Source: QYOJ01 sp043810345 (GTDB taxonomy: Bacteria; Bacteroidota; Bacteroidia; Bacteroidales; FEN-979). From it: a stretch of DNA of 31,116 nt. The translations under genes were made by a program, and so were the position numbers. Shown here one piece after another: positions 1 to 7,793 of the stretch (positions are counted from its first letter, which is position 1; every line of letters begins with the position of its first letter). The DNA lies in the NCBI GenBank assembly GCA_043810345.1, contig JBDROF010000037.1:1-31116 (forward strand). Direction: 5' to 3'. The notes under the pieces are model-generated. The model ran no database searches. It saw only the letters and a list, made by a program, of their open reading frames with translations, and was not told the origin of the DNA.

Positions 1-603
1 TTCACCATCGCATATAACCTCATTGAGGGCGTTATCTCCATGGCCCTGGGGTACTCTGACGAAACCCTTGCCCTCTTTGGCTTTGGTGCCGACAGCTTCA
101 TTGAGGTGATCTCCGGGACCGGCATCATGATGATGGTGATCCGTATCTGGAAAAACCCAGGTCAACCGATCACCACCTTCGAGATCACGGCATTGCGGAT
201 CACCGGGATAGGCTTTTTCCTGCTCTCTGCCGGGCTGGCTGGCGGGATTGTCGTGAACCTGATCTATGGGCTCAAACCCGAAAGCACCTTTTGGGGCATT
301 GTCATCTCGCTGATCTCCATCATCTCCATGATCTGGCTGGTATGGGCAAAAAAACGCGTGGGACGAAAACTCAACTCGGAACCGATCCTGGCCGATGCCA
401 ACTGCACCGTGGTATGCCTTTATATGTCGATCGTATTGCTGATCTCCAGCCTCATCTATGAACTCACCGGTTTTGCTTACATCGACGCCATCGGCGCTGC
501 CGGCCTCGTCTGGTTCTCGGTCAAAGAGGGGATAGAGGCAATGGTGAAGGCAAGGAAACGGAGCTATGCGGAGTGCGGCTACGGTATAGGAGAATGTCAT
601 TAG
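1..603 (+). CDS. CDF-like cation transporter, membrane domain only (5' partial)
   Basis: The reading frame is open from base 1, so the true start lies outside the window; 200 codons are visible. The translation is almost wholly membrane protein, with about five hydrophobic segments. The first holds acidic positions within DSFIEV and a later one holds LADANC. This spacing resembles metal-site helices II and V of cation diffusion facilitators, which exchange divalent metals for protons at the inner membrane. The usual cytoplasmic C-terminal domain is absent: the protein ends soon after the last helix in a basic tail. Its stop overlaps by 4 bp, tail to tail, the end of the convergent gene at 600-1265. 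The family call is by resemblance and the metal is unknown. Confidence 0.65.
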   Translation, partial: FTIAYNLIEGVISMALGYSDETLALFGFGADSFIEVISGTGIMMMVIRIWKNPGQPITTFEITALRITGIGFFLLSAGLAGGIVVNLIYGLKPESTFWGIVISLISIISMIWLVWAKKRVGRKLNSEPILADANCTVVCLYMSIVLLISSLIYELTGFAYIDAIGAAGLVWFSVKEGIEAMVKARKRSYAECGYGIGECH

Positions 604-1265
604 GTCACTCGTCCCTTGTCCTTCAGCTCTTTTCGCAATCCAAAATAGAGTATAAACACACCGGCGATCTGTACGATGTGGAAAATGCCGTTATGGTCGA
701 ATTCCCAGATGCAGGTAAAATGAATGGCCTCACTCGCCTGGATGGCTGCAGCGATGATGGTGATGAAAATCCCAAGTGCCATCAACCAGGCGCCCCTGAC
801 ACGGTTCCTGATTCCCAGTAGGATATAGACAACAAGTGCAAAGATCATTGCAACAGCTTCATACAGGATGAAGACCAAAAATGTTCCTGGAAAAAGCAGC
901 GTGATGAGATAAAAAGCACTCCCGGTAGCAATCATTACCGGAAGAACCACATTTGGCAAAGAACCCCGTGTTAAGTCGTAGACTACACCCACTACAAACA
1001 TAGAGACAGTAAGACCAAGTGCCAGGTTTAAGGGTTGCCACAGGATGTAATTAAGCCGGGTTGACATCTGGAATCCATGAGCCACGGCGCCGGTCATGGC
1101 GGCAAAAGCCAGCAAACCAAACGCCCAGGCCCAGATCTTTCCTTTTTTCGGGTTAGTGACCTTGCCTGCCCGGCAGGTCAGAACACTGGCCATGATCGCC
1201 ACCAGGGCCAGCACAACATCGGTAGCGGCAGTGGTTTGTTCGGTGGGGACATCAATGAGGGTCAT
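600..1265 (-). CDS. Multi-pass inner-membrane protein, possibly CREST/ceramidase-like
   Basis: 221 residues with roughly seven hydrophobic helices, no signal peptide and a basic C-terminal tail. I do not recognise a characterised family; it resembles uncharacterised Bacteroidota membrane proteins (DUF6962-type). A histidine in the second helix (H63) and a cluster before the last helix (D190, H191, H196 in EFDHNGIFHIVQ) recall the metal-binding His/Asp pattern of the CREST hydrolase superfamily (alkaline ceramidases, PAQR receptors). That link is inference. The start lies 14 bp inside the end of the upstream lipoprotein gene, so the two are probably translationally coupled in one operon. Confidence 0.6.
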   Translation of the reverse strand: MTLIDVPTEQTTAATDVVLALVAIMASVLTCRAGKVTNPKKGKIWAWAFGLLAFAAMTGAVAHGFQMSTRLNYILWQPLNLALGLTVSMFVVGVVYDLTRGSLPNVVLPVMIATGSAFYLITLLFPGTFLVFILYEAVAMIFALVVYILLGIRNRVRGAWLMALGIFITIIAAAIQASEAIHFTCIWEFDHNGIFHIVQIAGVFILYFGLRKELKDKGRVT

Positions 1266-1938
1266 TCCGGTAGCACTCCACGAACGAACTCCACTGCCGC
1301 TCGGTCAGGATCCCGTGCAGTTCCACCATGAAACTGCTCAGGCACCGTTTGAAGGCCTGGTCCAGCTTTTCCCGGATATGTAACCGGCACAGCTCATGCC
1401 GGAATTCGGCACGGAGTGCTGCTATTTTGTGTTTGAACTCACGTTCCGTAAGGGTTCCGTTTCTGTAAGCGTTGATAAGTCGCTGGAAAACCTGCTGGTA
1501 TTCCATCCGCAACTCCCGGTACACGCTACGGGCGCGCTGTACCGCATGCTCTTTGCATGCCTCATACGCCCGGAGTCCTCTCTTGAGGTTGGTGATTTGT
1601 TCATCGGAGAGCTGTAGTCCACGTAAACAGAAAATCAAGGAGTGATCCCTCACGTAATACCAGTTGGCAGGATTGCCGTTTGTGGGTTCAGGAGTTTCAT
1701 CCAGGTAGGTTTCGTCCAGCAAAAAATCGGCTGCTATTCCCTCATTCAGCATCTCAATGCCGAGCGATGGATTTTCCGGAAAGAGATCCTCGGAAGCCAT
1801 CCGCCCCCAGGCCTGATCAACCAGGTTGATGATTTGATCATTTGCTGAAAGGTACGAATCAGGTGATTGCTCCTTTTGGCAGCCGGTCAGAATACCGATT
1901 GCGGAGGCAAAACAAAAGATGAAAAGCCGGTTTCTCAT
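1252..1938 (-). CDS. Predicted lipoprotein with Spy/CpxP-like helical periplasmic domain
   Basis: 228 residues. The N-terminus is a lipoprotein signal peptide (MRNRLFIFCFASAIGILTGC), with the lipobox cysteine at residue 20. The mature part is helical and rich in Arg, Glu, His and Cys. LSDEQI in mid-sequence and LTERQW near the end resemble the LTxxQ motifs of Spy/CpxP-type periplasmic chaperones and metal-sensor adaptors. Several cysteines are spread through the mature part. It is first in an operon with the membrane protein downstream and has a good Bacteroidota promoter just upstream. A role in envelope stress or metal sensing is inference from motif and context. Confidence 0.6.
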   Translation of the reverse strand: MRNRLFIFCFASAIGILTGCQKEQSPDSYLSANDQIINLVDQAWGRMASEDLFPENPSLGIEMLNEGIAADFLLDETYLDETPEPTNGNPANWYYVRDHSLIFCLRGLQLSDEQITNLKRGLRAYEACKEHAVQRARSVYRELRMEYQQVFQRLINAYRNGTLTEREFKHKIAALRAEFRHELCRLHIREKLDQAFKRCLSSFMVELHGILTERQWSSFVECYRNDPH

Positions 1939-1960
1939 GATATCAATGTTTTTGACATTC

Positions 1961-1991
1961 CAAATATAACAAATATTTTATCATTCATAAA
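1961..1991 (-). promoter_or_regulatory. Bacteroidota-type promoter for the lipoprotein operon
   Basis: Read on the minus strand, TTTA (1991-1988), exactly 19 bases, then TATATTTG (1968-1961) match the TTTG-N19-TAnnTTTG consensus with one mismatch in the -33 box. Transcription would start near 1954, leaving a leader of about 15 bases before the start at 1938. Confidence 0.6.
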
Positions 1992-2047
1992 GAAAGAACT
2001 TTGAGTTCATTGGACAAGGATCACCTCTCCTCAGTCCACACGTCCTC

Positions 2048-2109
2048 TTCCCACGTCCCCACGTCCCACGTCCCACATCCCACGTCCCCACGTCCCACAT
2101 CCCACGTCC
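2048..2109. repeat. 7/8-bp tandem array (TCCCACG family) abutting the tsaD stop
   Basis: About eight units of TCCCACG or TCCCACA, two of them lengthened to 8 bp by an extra C. The array ends immediately before the tsaD stop codon (2111-2113, minus strand). A looser CAGTCC/CGTCC stretch continues toward 2030. There is no dyad or T-run, so it is not a terminator. Confidence 0.85.
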
Positions 2110-2110
2110 T

Positions 2111-3217
2111 TCACCACCGGCTTCTCGCATATGGCGCTGCCGAATGTTTGGCGAAATCATCCTTCAGGTATTTGAAATACCCTGTCACGGCAATCATAGC
2201 CGCATTGTCTGTGGTATATTCGAACGGAAGAATATGAACCTTCCATCCCTCCTTCTCCCCTGTTTCCTGCAGCGCCTTCCGCAACGCAGAATTGGCGGAT
2301 ACCCCACCCGCAATGGCTACATCAGGTAATCTGTGACCAGTGACCAGTGACTGGTGCAGTGGTACAGTGGCGCCATGGTGATTATGGATTAGGGATTGAG
2401 GACTGAGGACTGCGGACTGTGGACTTGTCACAGCCGCCTTCAGCTTCCCCATCAGGATCTCCACGATCGTTGCCTGGATAGAGGCACACAAATCGGCTTT
2501 GTTTTTTTCGATGAATGCCGGGTCTTTTTTCAGCTCATCGCGAATGAAATAGAGCATGGATGTCTTCAATCCGCTGAAACTGAAATTAAGCCCTGGAATG
2601 TTGGGCCGGGCAAAAGAAAACCTGGAAGGATTGCCCTCCCTGGCCAGGGTATCGATAACGGGACCACCGGGATAGGGTAGTCCGAGGATCTTCGCAGCTT
2701 TATCAAAAGCTTCACCGGCCGCATCGTCAATGGTTTGTCCAAGGATCTCCATATCGAAGTAATCCCGCACGCGAACGATTTGTGTATGGCCACCGGAAAC
2801 GGTAAGGCAGAGAAATGGGAATGAAGGAGGTGTGTGAGGGTGCCCTGGCCGCTGTAAGAAATGAGCCAGGATATGAGCCTGCATATGGTCTACCTCGATC
2901 AACGGGATGCCCATTCCAACGGCAAAACTCTTCGCAAAAGAGCTCCCTACCAGAAGAGATCCGAGTAGTCCGGGACCCTGTGTAAAGGCCACTGAAGAGA
3001 GTTGATTTTTACGTATATTTGCTTTCCGGATCGCGGCTTCAATTACCGGTATGATATTTTGCTGATGTGCACGGGATGCCAGCTCCGGAACCACACCTCC
3101 AAACTCTCTGTGGATATCCTGGTTAGCAGTCACGTTAGCATGCACGATGGTTCCTTCCACTACCGCGGCGGAGGTGTCATCACAGGAAGATTCAATGCCG
3201 AGAATGAAGGGGGGCAT
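2111..3217 (-). CDS. tsaD: tRNA N6-adenosine threonylcarbamoyltransferase TsaD
   Basis: TsaD transfers the threonylcarbamoyl group of TC-AMP to A37 of ANN-decoding tRNAs, with TsaB and TsaE; it is cytosolic and usually essential. The sequence opens with ILGIESSCDDTSAAVV. The metal ligands are visible: H111 and H115 in HMQAH, and an aspartate in TTDNAAM (D337). Also present are SGGHTQ, GEAFDKAAKILGL, NFSFSGLKT and AIAGGVSANSALR. At 368 residues it is about 33 longer than the usual 335-340. The extra block, residues 264-296, is low-complexity sequence encoded by a tandem-repeat insert (2330-2428) just before the conserved LPDVAIAGGVSAN segment. The start is the first ATG before the ILGIESS motif. 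It diverges from tamB with overlapping 5' ends. Confidence 0.97.
   Translation of the reverse strand: MPPFILGIESSCDDTSAAVVEGTIVHANVTANQDIHREFGGVVPELASRAHQQNIIPVIEAAIRKANIRKNQLSSVAFTQGPGLLGSLLVGSSFAKSFAVGMGIPLIEVDHMQAHILAHFLQRPGHPHTPPSFPFLCLTVSGGHTQIVRVRDYFDMEILGQTIDDAAGEAFDKAAKILGLPYPGGPVIDTLAREGNPSRFSFARPNIPGLNFSFSGLKTSMLYFIRDELKKDPAFIEKNKADLCASIQATIVEILMGKLKAAVTSPQSAVLSPQSLIHNHHGATVPLHQSLVTGHRLPDVAIAGGVSANSALRKALQETGEKEGWKVHILPFEYTTDNAAMIAVTGYFKYLKDDFAKHSAAPYARSRW
2333..2428. repeat. Intragenic heptanucleotide array inside tsaD
   Basis: Two blocks lie in the coding region. 2333-2360 is GTGACCA, GTGACCA, GTGACTG, GTGCAGT. 2380-2428 is seven successive 7-mers drifting from GATTATG through GATTGAG and GACTGAG to GACTGTG and GACTTGT. 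Together with a short linker they encode about 33 extra residues (SPQSAVLSPQS and following) without breaking the frame. Confidence 0.9.
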
Positions 3218-6200
3218 CAGGTTAAGTGATCAGTGTCAAACACGCAAAAGTAACATAAAAACAGCAGGAAAAATAGGGCTCTACACGTTGACGGTCCTGA
3301 TATCCCTGGTCATGACCCTCTACCTGGCGCTGCGTGATACATGGGTGCAGACCATTGGCGTGCAAATGGCGGCTGATTATCTCTCCAAAGAACTCGGCAC
3401 GACCATCCGGATCGGGAGTTTTGACCTCTCTTTCCGCAACGGATTGGTCCTCGAAGATATTCTGGTCAGGGACCATCACGACACCACACTCTTTGCCGCC
3501 AGGGAACTGGGAGTCAAACCGATCTGGATCAGTCTGTCCAACCGGAATATCAAATTGCAAAAGATCTTCCTCAGCCAGGGAGAGTTCCAGCTGCTTCAAC
3601 ATAAAGGTGATACAGTTCTCAACCTGCAATTCATCATCGACCATTTCACCTCTGCCGACACGGTTCCAAAGGTCGCGGATAGAGCGCCTGCCGCACCCTG
3701 GACGATCATATGTCATCACGTGGATCTGGAAGGAATCCGGTTCCATTATCAGGATGAAAACAAACCGGTTATGGTTGACGGAATGGATTATGCCAACATC
3801 GATGTGACCGGCATTGATCTTCACATCACCAATGTCCGCATTGAGGGGGATACCATCAATGCGAGCATCAAAAGCCTTTCGGCCAGAGAGCGATGCGGGA
3901 TCCACCTTAGGGAGTTCCGGGGAGATTGCCGGGTGAGTGAACGGTTTATTGTGGCAGACAACCTGAAGCTGAAAACCGATCATTCAGACCTTTCCCTCGA
4001 TTTCGCATTCCGGTACAACGGGTTCCTTGCCTTTACCGATTTTCTCAAACGCGTAAGGATCGAAGCTGATATCCAGCCATCGGAGTTTGACATGACCGAT
4101 GTAGGGTTTTTTGCCCCTGATGTGAAAGCGATGCAAAACCGGTTCAGGCTCGAAGGGGAGGTAGCGGGAACCGTGAGTAAATTCAGGGCAAAGAATTTCC
4201 AGGTGGCCTTCGGTCAGCAAACCCTCTTTAACGGGGATATTTATGCAGTTGGATTGCCGGATGTTTTCTCCACCTACGTGGACATGAAAATCAACAGCCT
4301 CACTACAACGGCGGAGGACCTTCGATCCTTCCGGGTACCGGGTGAGCCGGATACCCTTTCAATTCCCGACCTTGTCAACAATCTTGGATTGATTCAGGTG
4401 AAGGGTGAATTCACCGGCTTTGTAGACGATTTCATCTGCCGGGCAGAATTGAAAACCGGTCTGGGAAATGTTCAAACAAACCTGCAGTTGAAACATGCAC
4501 AGGAGGGTGGTCCACTGGCCTACAAGGGAGAGCTCAGGATCTCTTCCTTCAACCTGGGGAAATTTACCGGGGAGGAACCCCTGCTGGGGAATGTAACGTT
4601 ACGTGCCACCCTCGACGGACAGGGGATCTCATTCAATGATGCTGACCTGCTGATGCAGATCCGGATCGATTCGGCCTTGCTGAACCACTACAACTTCAAA
4701 AATGTGACGGTGAACGGATCGATGATCCGGAAAAAATTCTTCGGAGATTTTACGGTAGCGGATCCAAATCTGCATCTTACCTTTCACGGGATGGCCAGCT
4801 TTAGGGATACCCTGCCGGTATTTAATTTCAATGCCCGGATCGATCATGCCCAGCTGTACAACCTCCGGCTCCTGGAACGGGATTCGGTTGAGATCCTCAA
4901 CGGCACCATTGATGCCGATTTCCGGGGCAGCACCGTGGATAATGCCGAGGGGACCCTCAATCTGCGCAACATCTCTTATTGGGAAGGAAGGAACCGTGCA
5001 GTGATCGATTCACTGCTTTTAAGGACTATTGCAGACTCTTCCGGAAAGACAGTATATGAGGTAAGATCCGATCTCCTTGATGCTGATTTTACCGGTGAGT
5101 TTGAATTCAGTAAGCTAGTACCTTCGGTAATAACATTCATCCAGAAATACATGGCCAGTTTTGAGATGCGCAGCGACTCGACCAGGAAATATCACCATTC
5201 AGGACAGGAGCTGAATTATCGCGTAGAGTTCAAGAAAACAGCTGATGTCACAGCCATTTTTCTCCCATTTCTGGAGATTGCCCCCGGTTCATATCTGGAA
5301 GGAAGTTATAATGAGGCTGACAAACTGCTTTCACTAACTGGCCGATCACCAATACTTCGTGTGAGAGGAATGGAACTGGAACATTGGTTCATCGATGCCG
5401 AGACCCATATTGATGATCTCTCCCTGCGTACCGGGTGTGATCAGCTGATCATGAATAGGTCGAGACCAACAGACACGGTTTATATTCAACTTGACACACT
5501 CTTACTTACTGCCAGCGTTCGTCATGACAGTATCCTCTACAAATTAAGCTCAGCTTCACAGAGTGATTACAGTTACTTTCAGGGATTTCTCACCTTTCTT
5601 AAAGAGGGAAGTGTGAAAATAAAGCTGGAAGAACTCGACCTGAAACTGGCCAAAAACACCTGGACTATCTCGAAAGAAAACTATCTGATCCTGGATACAT
5701 CCCTGGTCGAATTCCACGATCTCACCTTTTTGAGCGGCAACCAATGGCTATCTCTTAACGGAAGGATTGCCCATCATGACCTCGACACCCTTGATTTGAA
5801 ATTTAACGGGGTTGATGTTTCACAGCTCGATTATTTTGCTGGTAATCCAAACATTGATATCGACGGCATTTTATCCGGAAATCTTAAAATCACCGATGTC
5901 TACAATGAACTTTCGATCTTTTCTGATCTGAAACTCGAAAACTTCAGCTTCAACAAGCAACATCTTGGAGATGCGGTGTTTCATGTGAACTATAACCGGG
6001 CTGAGGCTAAATTTGATGTACTTTCAGAAATTATCTATACTGGGAATATTGGCCAGAATATCCCGTTTTCCCTTAAAGGGAGCATCTATACAACCAGGCC
6101 TGATCCCCATTTTGATTTCGACCTGAAACTGAAGAACCTGAACCTCCGGATGCTTGAACCCTTTGTTTCAGGGTTCATGTCGAAGCTCACAGGATTGGCA

Positions 6201-7691
6201 TCCGGGGAGGTGAAGATTACCGGTACAATCAATGAACCCTCGTTTCAGGGAGAGCTGAATCTGATGCGTACCGAGTTCAAAATCAATTACCTCAATGTGC
6301 CCTATTCCTTATCGGATGTCATCGACATTGAGCCTGACAAGATTGCATTCAACAATATCGTGATGTATGACTCCCTTGGCAACAAAGCCTACCTGAACGG
6401 GTCCATCAATCATAATTTTTTCCAGGATATAAGGCTGAATCTCAATATCAGCATGAATGATTTCTCCGCATTCAGGAATACCTATGCCCAGAATACTACG
6501 TTTTTTGGGAATGCCCGCGCAAGTGGAACGGTCGGAATCTCAGGTCCTTTGGATAACATCGTTGTGGATGTGAACGCAAGTACAGGGCATAATACAAATG
6601 TAACCATTCCTATTAGTCTTACACAGAATGTTGGACAGGTGGATTACATCGTTTTTATGCAATCGAGAGAAGATTCGCTGGAGGGTATACCCAGATCATC
6701 AAGGTCGCGTTCAACAACGGGTTTGACGCTGGCTTTGAGCCTGGTTGTCAGACCCGATGCTCAAGTGGAGGTGTTGTTCCCTGATCAATTGGGTAACATC
6801 AAGGCTACTGGTTCCGGAAACCTTAGCATGGGGATGACACCCACAACTCCATTCAACCTTCATGGAAGCTATTCCATCAACAAGGGCTCTTTCCTCTTCC
6901 AGATGAAAAACCTTATCCGTCTGCCTTTTGACATCAAGGAGGGGAGTTCGATCTCATGGACTGGCGATCCGGCAGATGCAAATATTTCATTGTCGGCTAT
7001 CTATAAAACAAAAGTTCCCTTGACCGGACTTAGTTCTGAGACATCCAATATTCAGGGAAGAATACCTGTTGAGTGCATCATCCGCCTCAACGGGAAGCTG
7101 ATGAATCCGATCATGTCGTTTGGATTGGCGTTGCCTTATGCCCAGGAGAATGAACGAAGCCTGGTGTTCAACGCCATCGATACAAACAATACAACAGAGA
7201 TGACACAACAAGTGTTGTACATCCTGGTGATGAACCAGTTTAAACCGGTTGCAGGTGGCTCAGGATCTACGGTTGATGTAGGCAGTACTTCGCTTGCGAT
7301 CGTGACGAACCAGATTAACAGCTGGCTCTCGGGAATGACACAGAACCTGAACATCGGTGTTAATTACAAACCTGGATCAGCTACGGCCAGTCAGGATATT
7401 GACATGACTGTCTCTACCCAGCTTTTTAATGACCGGTTGCTTATAGACGGAACTTTTGGCATGTCATCCTATAAGAACACCGCATCTGCCCAGGCCAGTA
7501 CCATCGTGGGTGATATCAATATGGACTACATTCTCACCAGGAACAGGAGATGGAGGATCCGGGCATTCAACCGGACCAATACCATCGATCTCCTCAACAA
7601 CAACGCACCATATACTCAAGGTGTGGGGATCTCGTTCCAGCGGGACTTCTACACATGGAGGGAGCTATTTCAAAAGTCAAGCTCCAAATGA
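3204..7691 (+). CDS. tamB: Translocation/assembly module TamB (DUF490 family)
   Basis: About 1495 residues. A single N-terminal transmembrane anchor (IGLYTLTVLISLVMTLYLAL) precedes a very long beta-rich periplasmic body with AsmA-like features at the start (IRIGSFDLSFRNGLVLEDILVRD). A TamB C-terminal domain follows (GNIKATGSGNLSMG, GSYSINKGSFLFQMKNL, then the distal FNDRLLIDGTFGMSS block). The size and order fit TamB, an inner-membrane-anchored beta-taco protein that bridges to the outer membrane and acts in protein assembly or phospholipid transport. The start is uncertain: in-frame ATGs occur at 3147, 3195 and 3204, all inside divergent tsaD. 3204 is chosen because it gives the least overlap (14 bp) and keeps the anchor near the N-terminus. 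The stop (7689-7691) lies within the first unit of a heptamer array. Confidence 0.93.
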   Translation: MKGGIRLSDQCQTRKSNIKTAGKIGLYTLTVLISLVMTLYLALRDTWVQTIGVQMAADYLSKELGTTIRIGSFDLSFRNGLVLEDILVRDHHDTTLFAARELGVKPIWISLSNRNIKLQKIFLSQGEFQLLQHKGDTVLNLQFIIDHFTSADTVPKVADRAPAAPWTIICHHVDLEGIRFHYQDENKPVMVDGMDYANIDVTGIDLHITNVRIEGDTINASIKSLSARERCGIHLREFRGDCRVSERFIVADNLKLKTDHSDLSLDFAFRYNGFLAFTDFLKRVRIEADIQPSEFDMTDVGFFAPDVKAMQNRFRLEGEVAGTVSKFRAKNFQVAFGQQTLFNGDIYAVGLPDVFSTYVDMKINSLTTTAEDLRSFRVPGEPDTLSIPDLVNNLGLIQVKGEFTGFVDDFICRAELKTGLGNVQTNLQLKHAQEGGPLAYKGELRISSFNLGKFTGEEPLLGNVTLRATLDGQGISFNDADLLMQIRIDSALLNHYNFKNVTVNGSMIRKKFFGDFTVADPNLHLTFHGMASFRDTLPVFNFNARIDHAQLYNLRLLERDSVEILNGTIDADFRGSTVDNAEGTLNLRNISYWEGRNRAVIDSLLLRTIADSSGKTVYEVRSDLLDADFTGEFEFSKLVPSVITFIQKYMASFEMRSDSTRKYHHSGQELNYRVEFKKTADVTAIFLPFLEIAPGSYLEGSYNEADKLLSLTGRSPILRVRGMELEHWFIDAETHIDDLSLRTGCDQLIMNRSRPTDTVYIQLDTLLLTASVRHDSILYKLSSASQSDYSYFQGFLTFLKEGSVKIKLEELDLKLAKNTWTISKENYLILDTSLVEFHDLTFLSGNQWLSLNGRIAHHDLDTLDLKFNGVDVSQLDYFAGNPNIDIDGILSGNLKITDVYNELSIFSDLKLENFSFNKQHLGDAVFHVNYNRAEAKFDVLSEIIYTGNIGQNIPFSLKGSIYTTRPDPHFDFDLKLKNLNLRMLEPFVSGFMSKLTGLASGEVKITGTINEPSFQGELNLMRTEFKINYLNVPYSLSDVIDIEPDKIAFNNIVMYDSLGNKAYLNGSINHNFFQDIRLNLNISMNDFSAFRNTYAQNTTFFGNARASGTVGISGPLDNIVVDVNASTGHNTNVTIPISLTQNVGQVDYIVFMQSREDSLEGIPRSSRSRSTTGLTLALSLVVRPDAQVEVLFPDQLGNIKATGSGNLSMGMTPTTPFNLHGSYSINKGSFLFQMKNLIRLPFDIKEGSSISWTGDPADANISLSAIYKTKVPLTGLSSETSNIQGRIPVECIIRLNGKLMNPIMSFGLALPYAQENERSLVFNAIDTNNTTEMTQQVLYILVMNQFKPVAGGSGSTVDVGSTSLAIVTNQINSWLSGMTQNLNIGVNYKPGSATASQDIDMTVSTQLFNDRLLIDGTFGMSSYKNTASAQASTIVGDINMDYILTRNRRWRIRAFNRTNTIDLLNNNAPYTQGVGISFQRDFYTWRELFQKSSSK
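3245..3252 (-). promoter_or_regulatory. -7 element of probable tsaD promoter
   Basis: On the minus strand this reads TACTTTTG, a full match to the Bacteroidota TAnnTTTG -7 box, 28 bases ahead of the tsaD ATG. No good -33 TTTG lies at the expected distance. The element sits inside the first codons of the opposing tamB gene. Confidence 0.4.
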
Positions 7692-7790
7692 CAAATGACA
7701 ACCAACAACCAACAACCAACAACCAACAACCAACAACCAACAACCAACAACCAACAACCAACAACCAACAACCAACAACTAACAACCGAT
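7686..7790. repeat. Heptanucleotide array AACCAAC x11 between tamB and the T9SS gene
   Basis: Two AAATGAC units (7686-7699), eleven perfect AACCAAC units (7700-7776), then AACTAAC and AACCGAT, all in one 7-bp phase. The tamB stop codon is in the first unit. Neither strand contains a stop codon within the perfect part, so it reads as a seven-residue Thr/Asn/Gln/Pro repeat, in frame with the next gene. Confidence 0.97.
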
Positions 7791-7793
7791 ATC

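Noticed and set aside
3222..3983. Minus-strand open frame of 253 codons opposite tamB
   Set aside because: It is a shadow of tamB, with no signal, domain or promoter, and it would collide with tsaD transcription.
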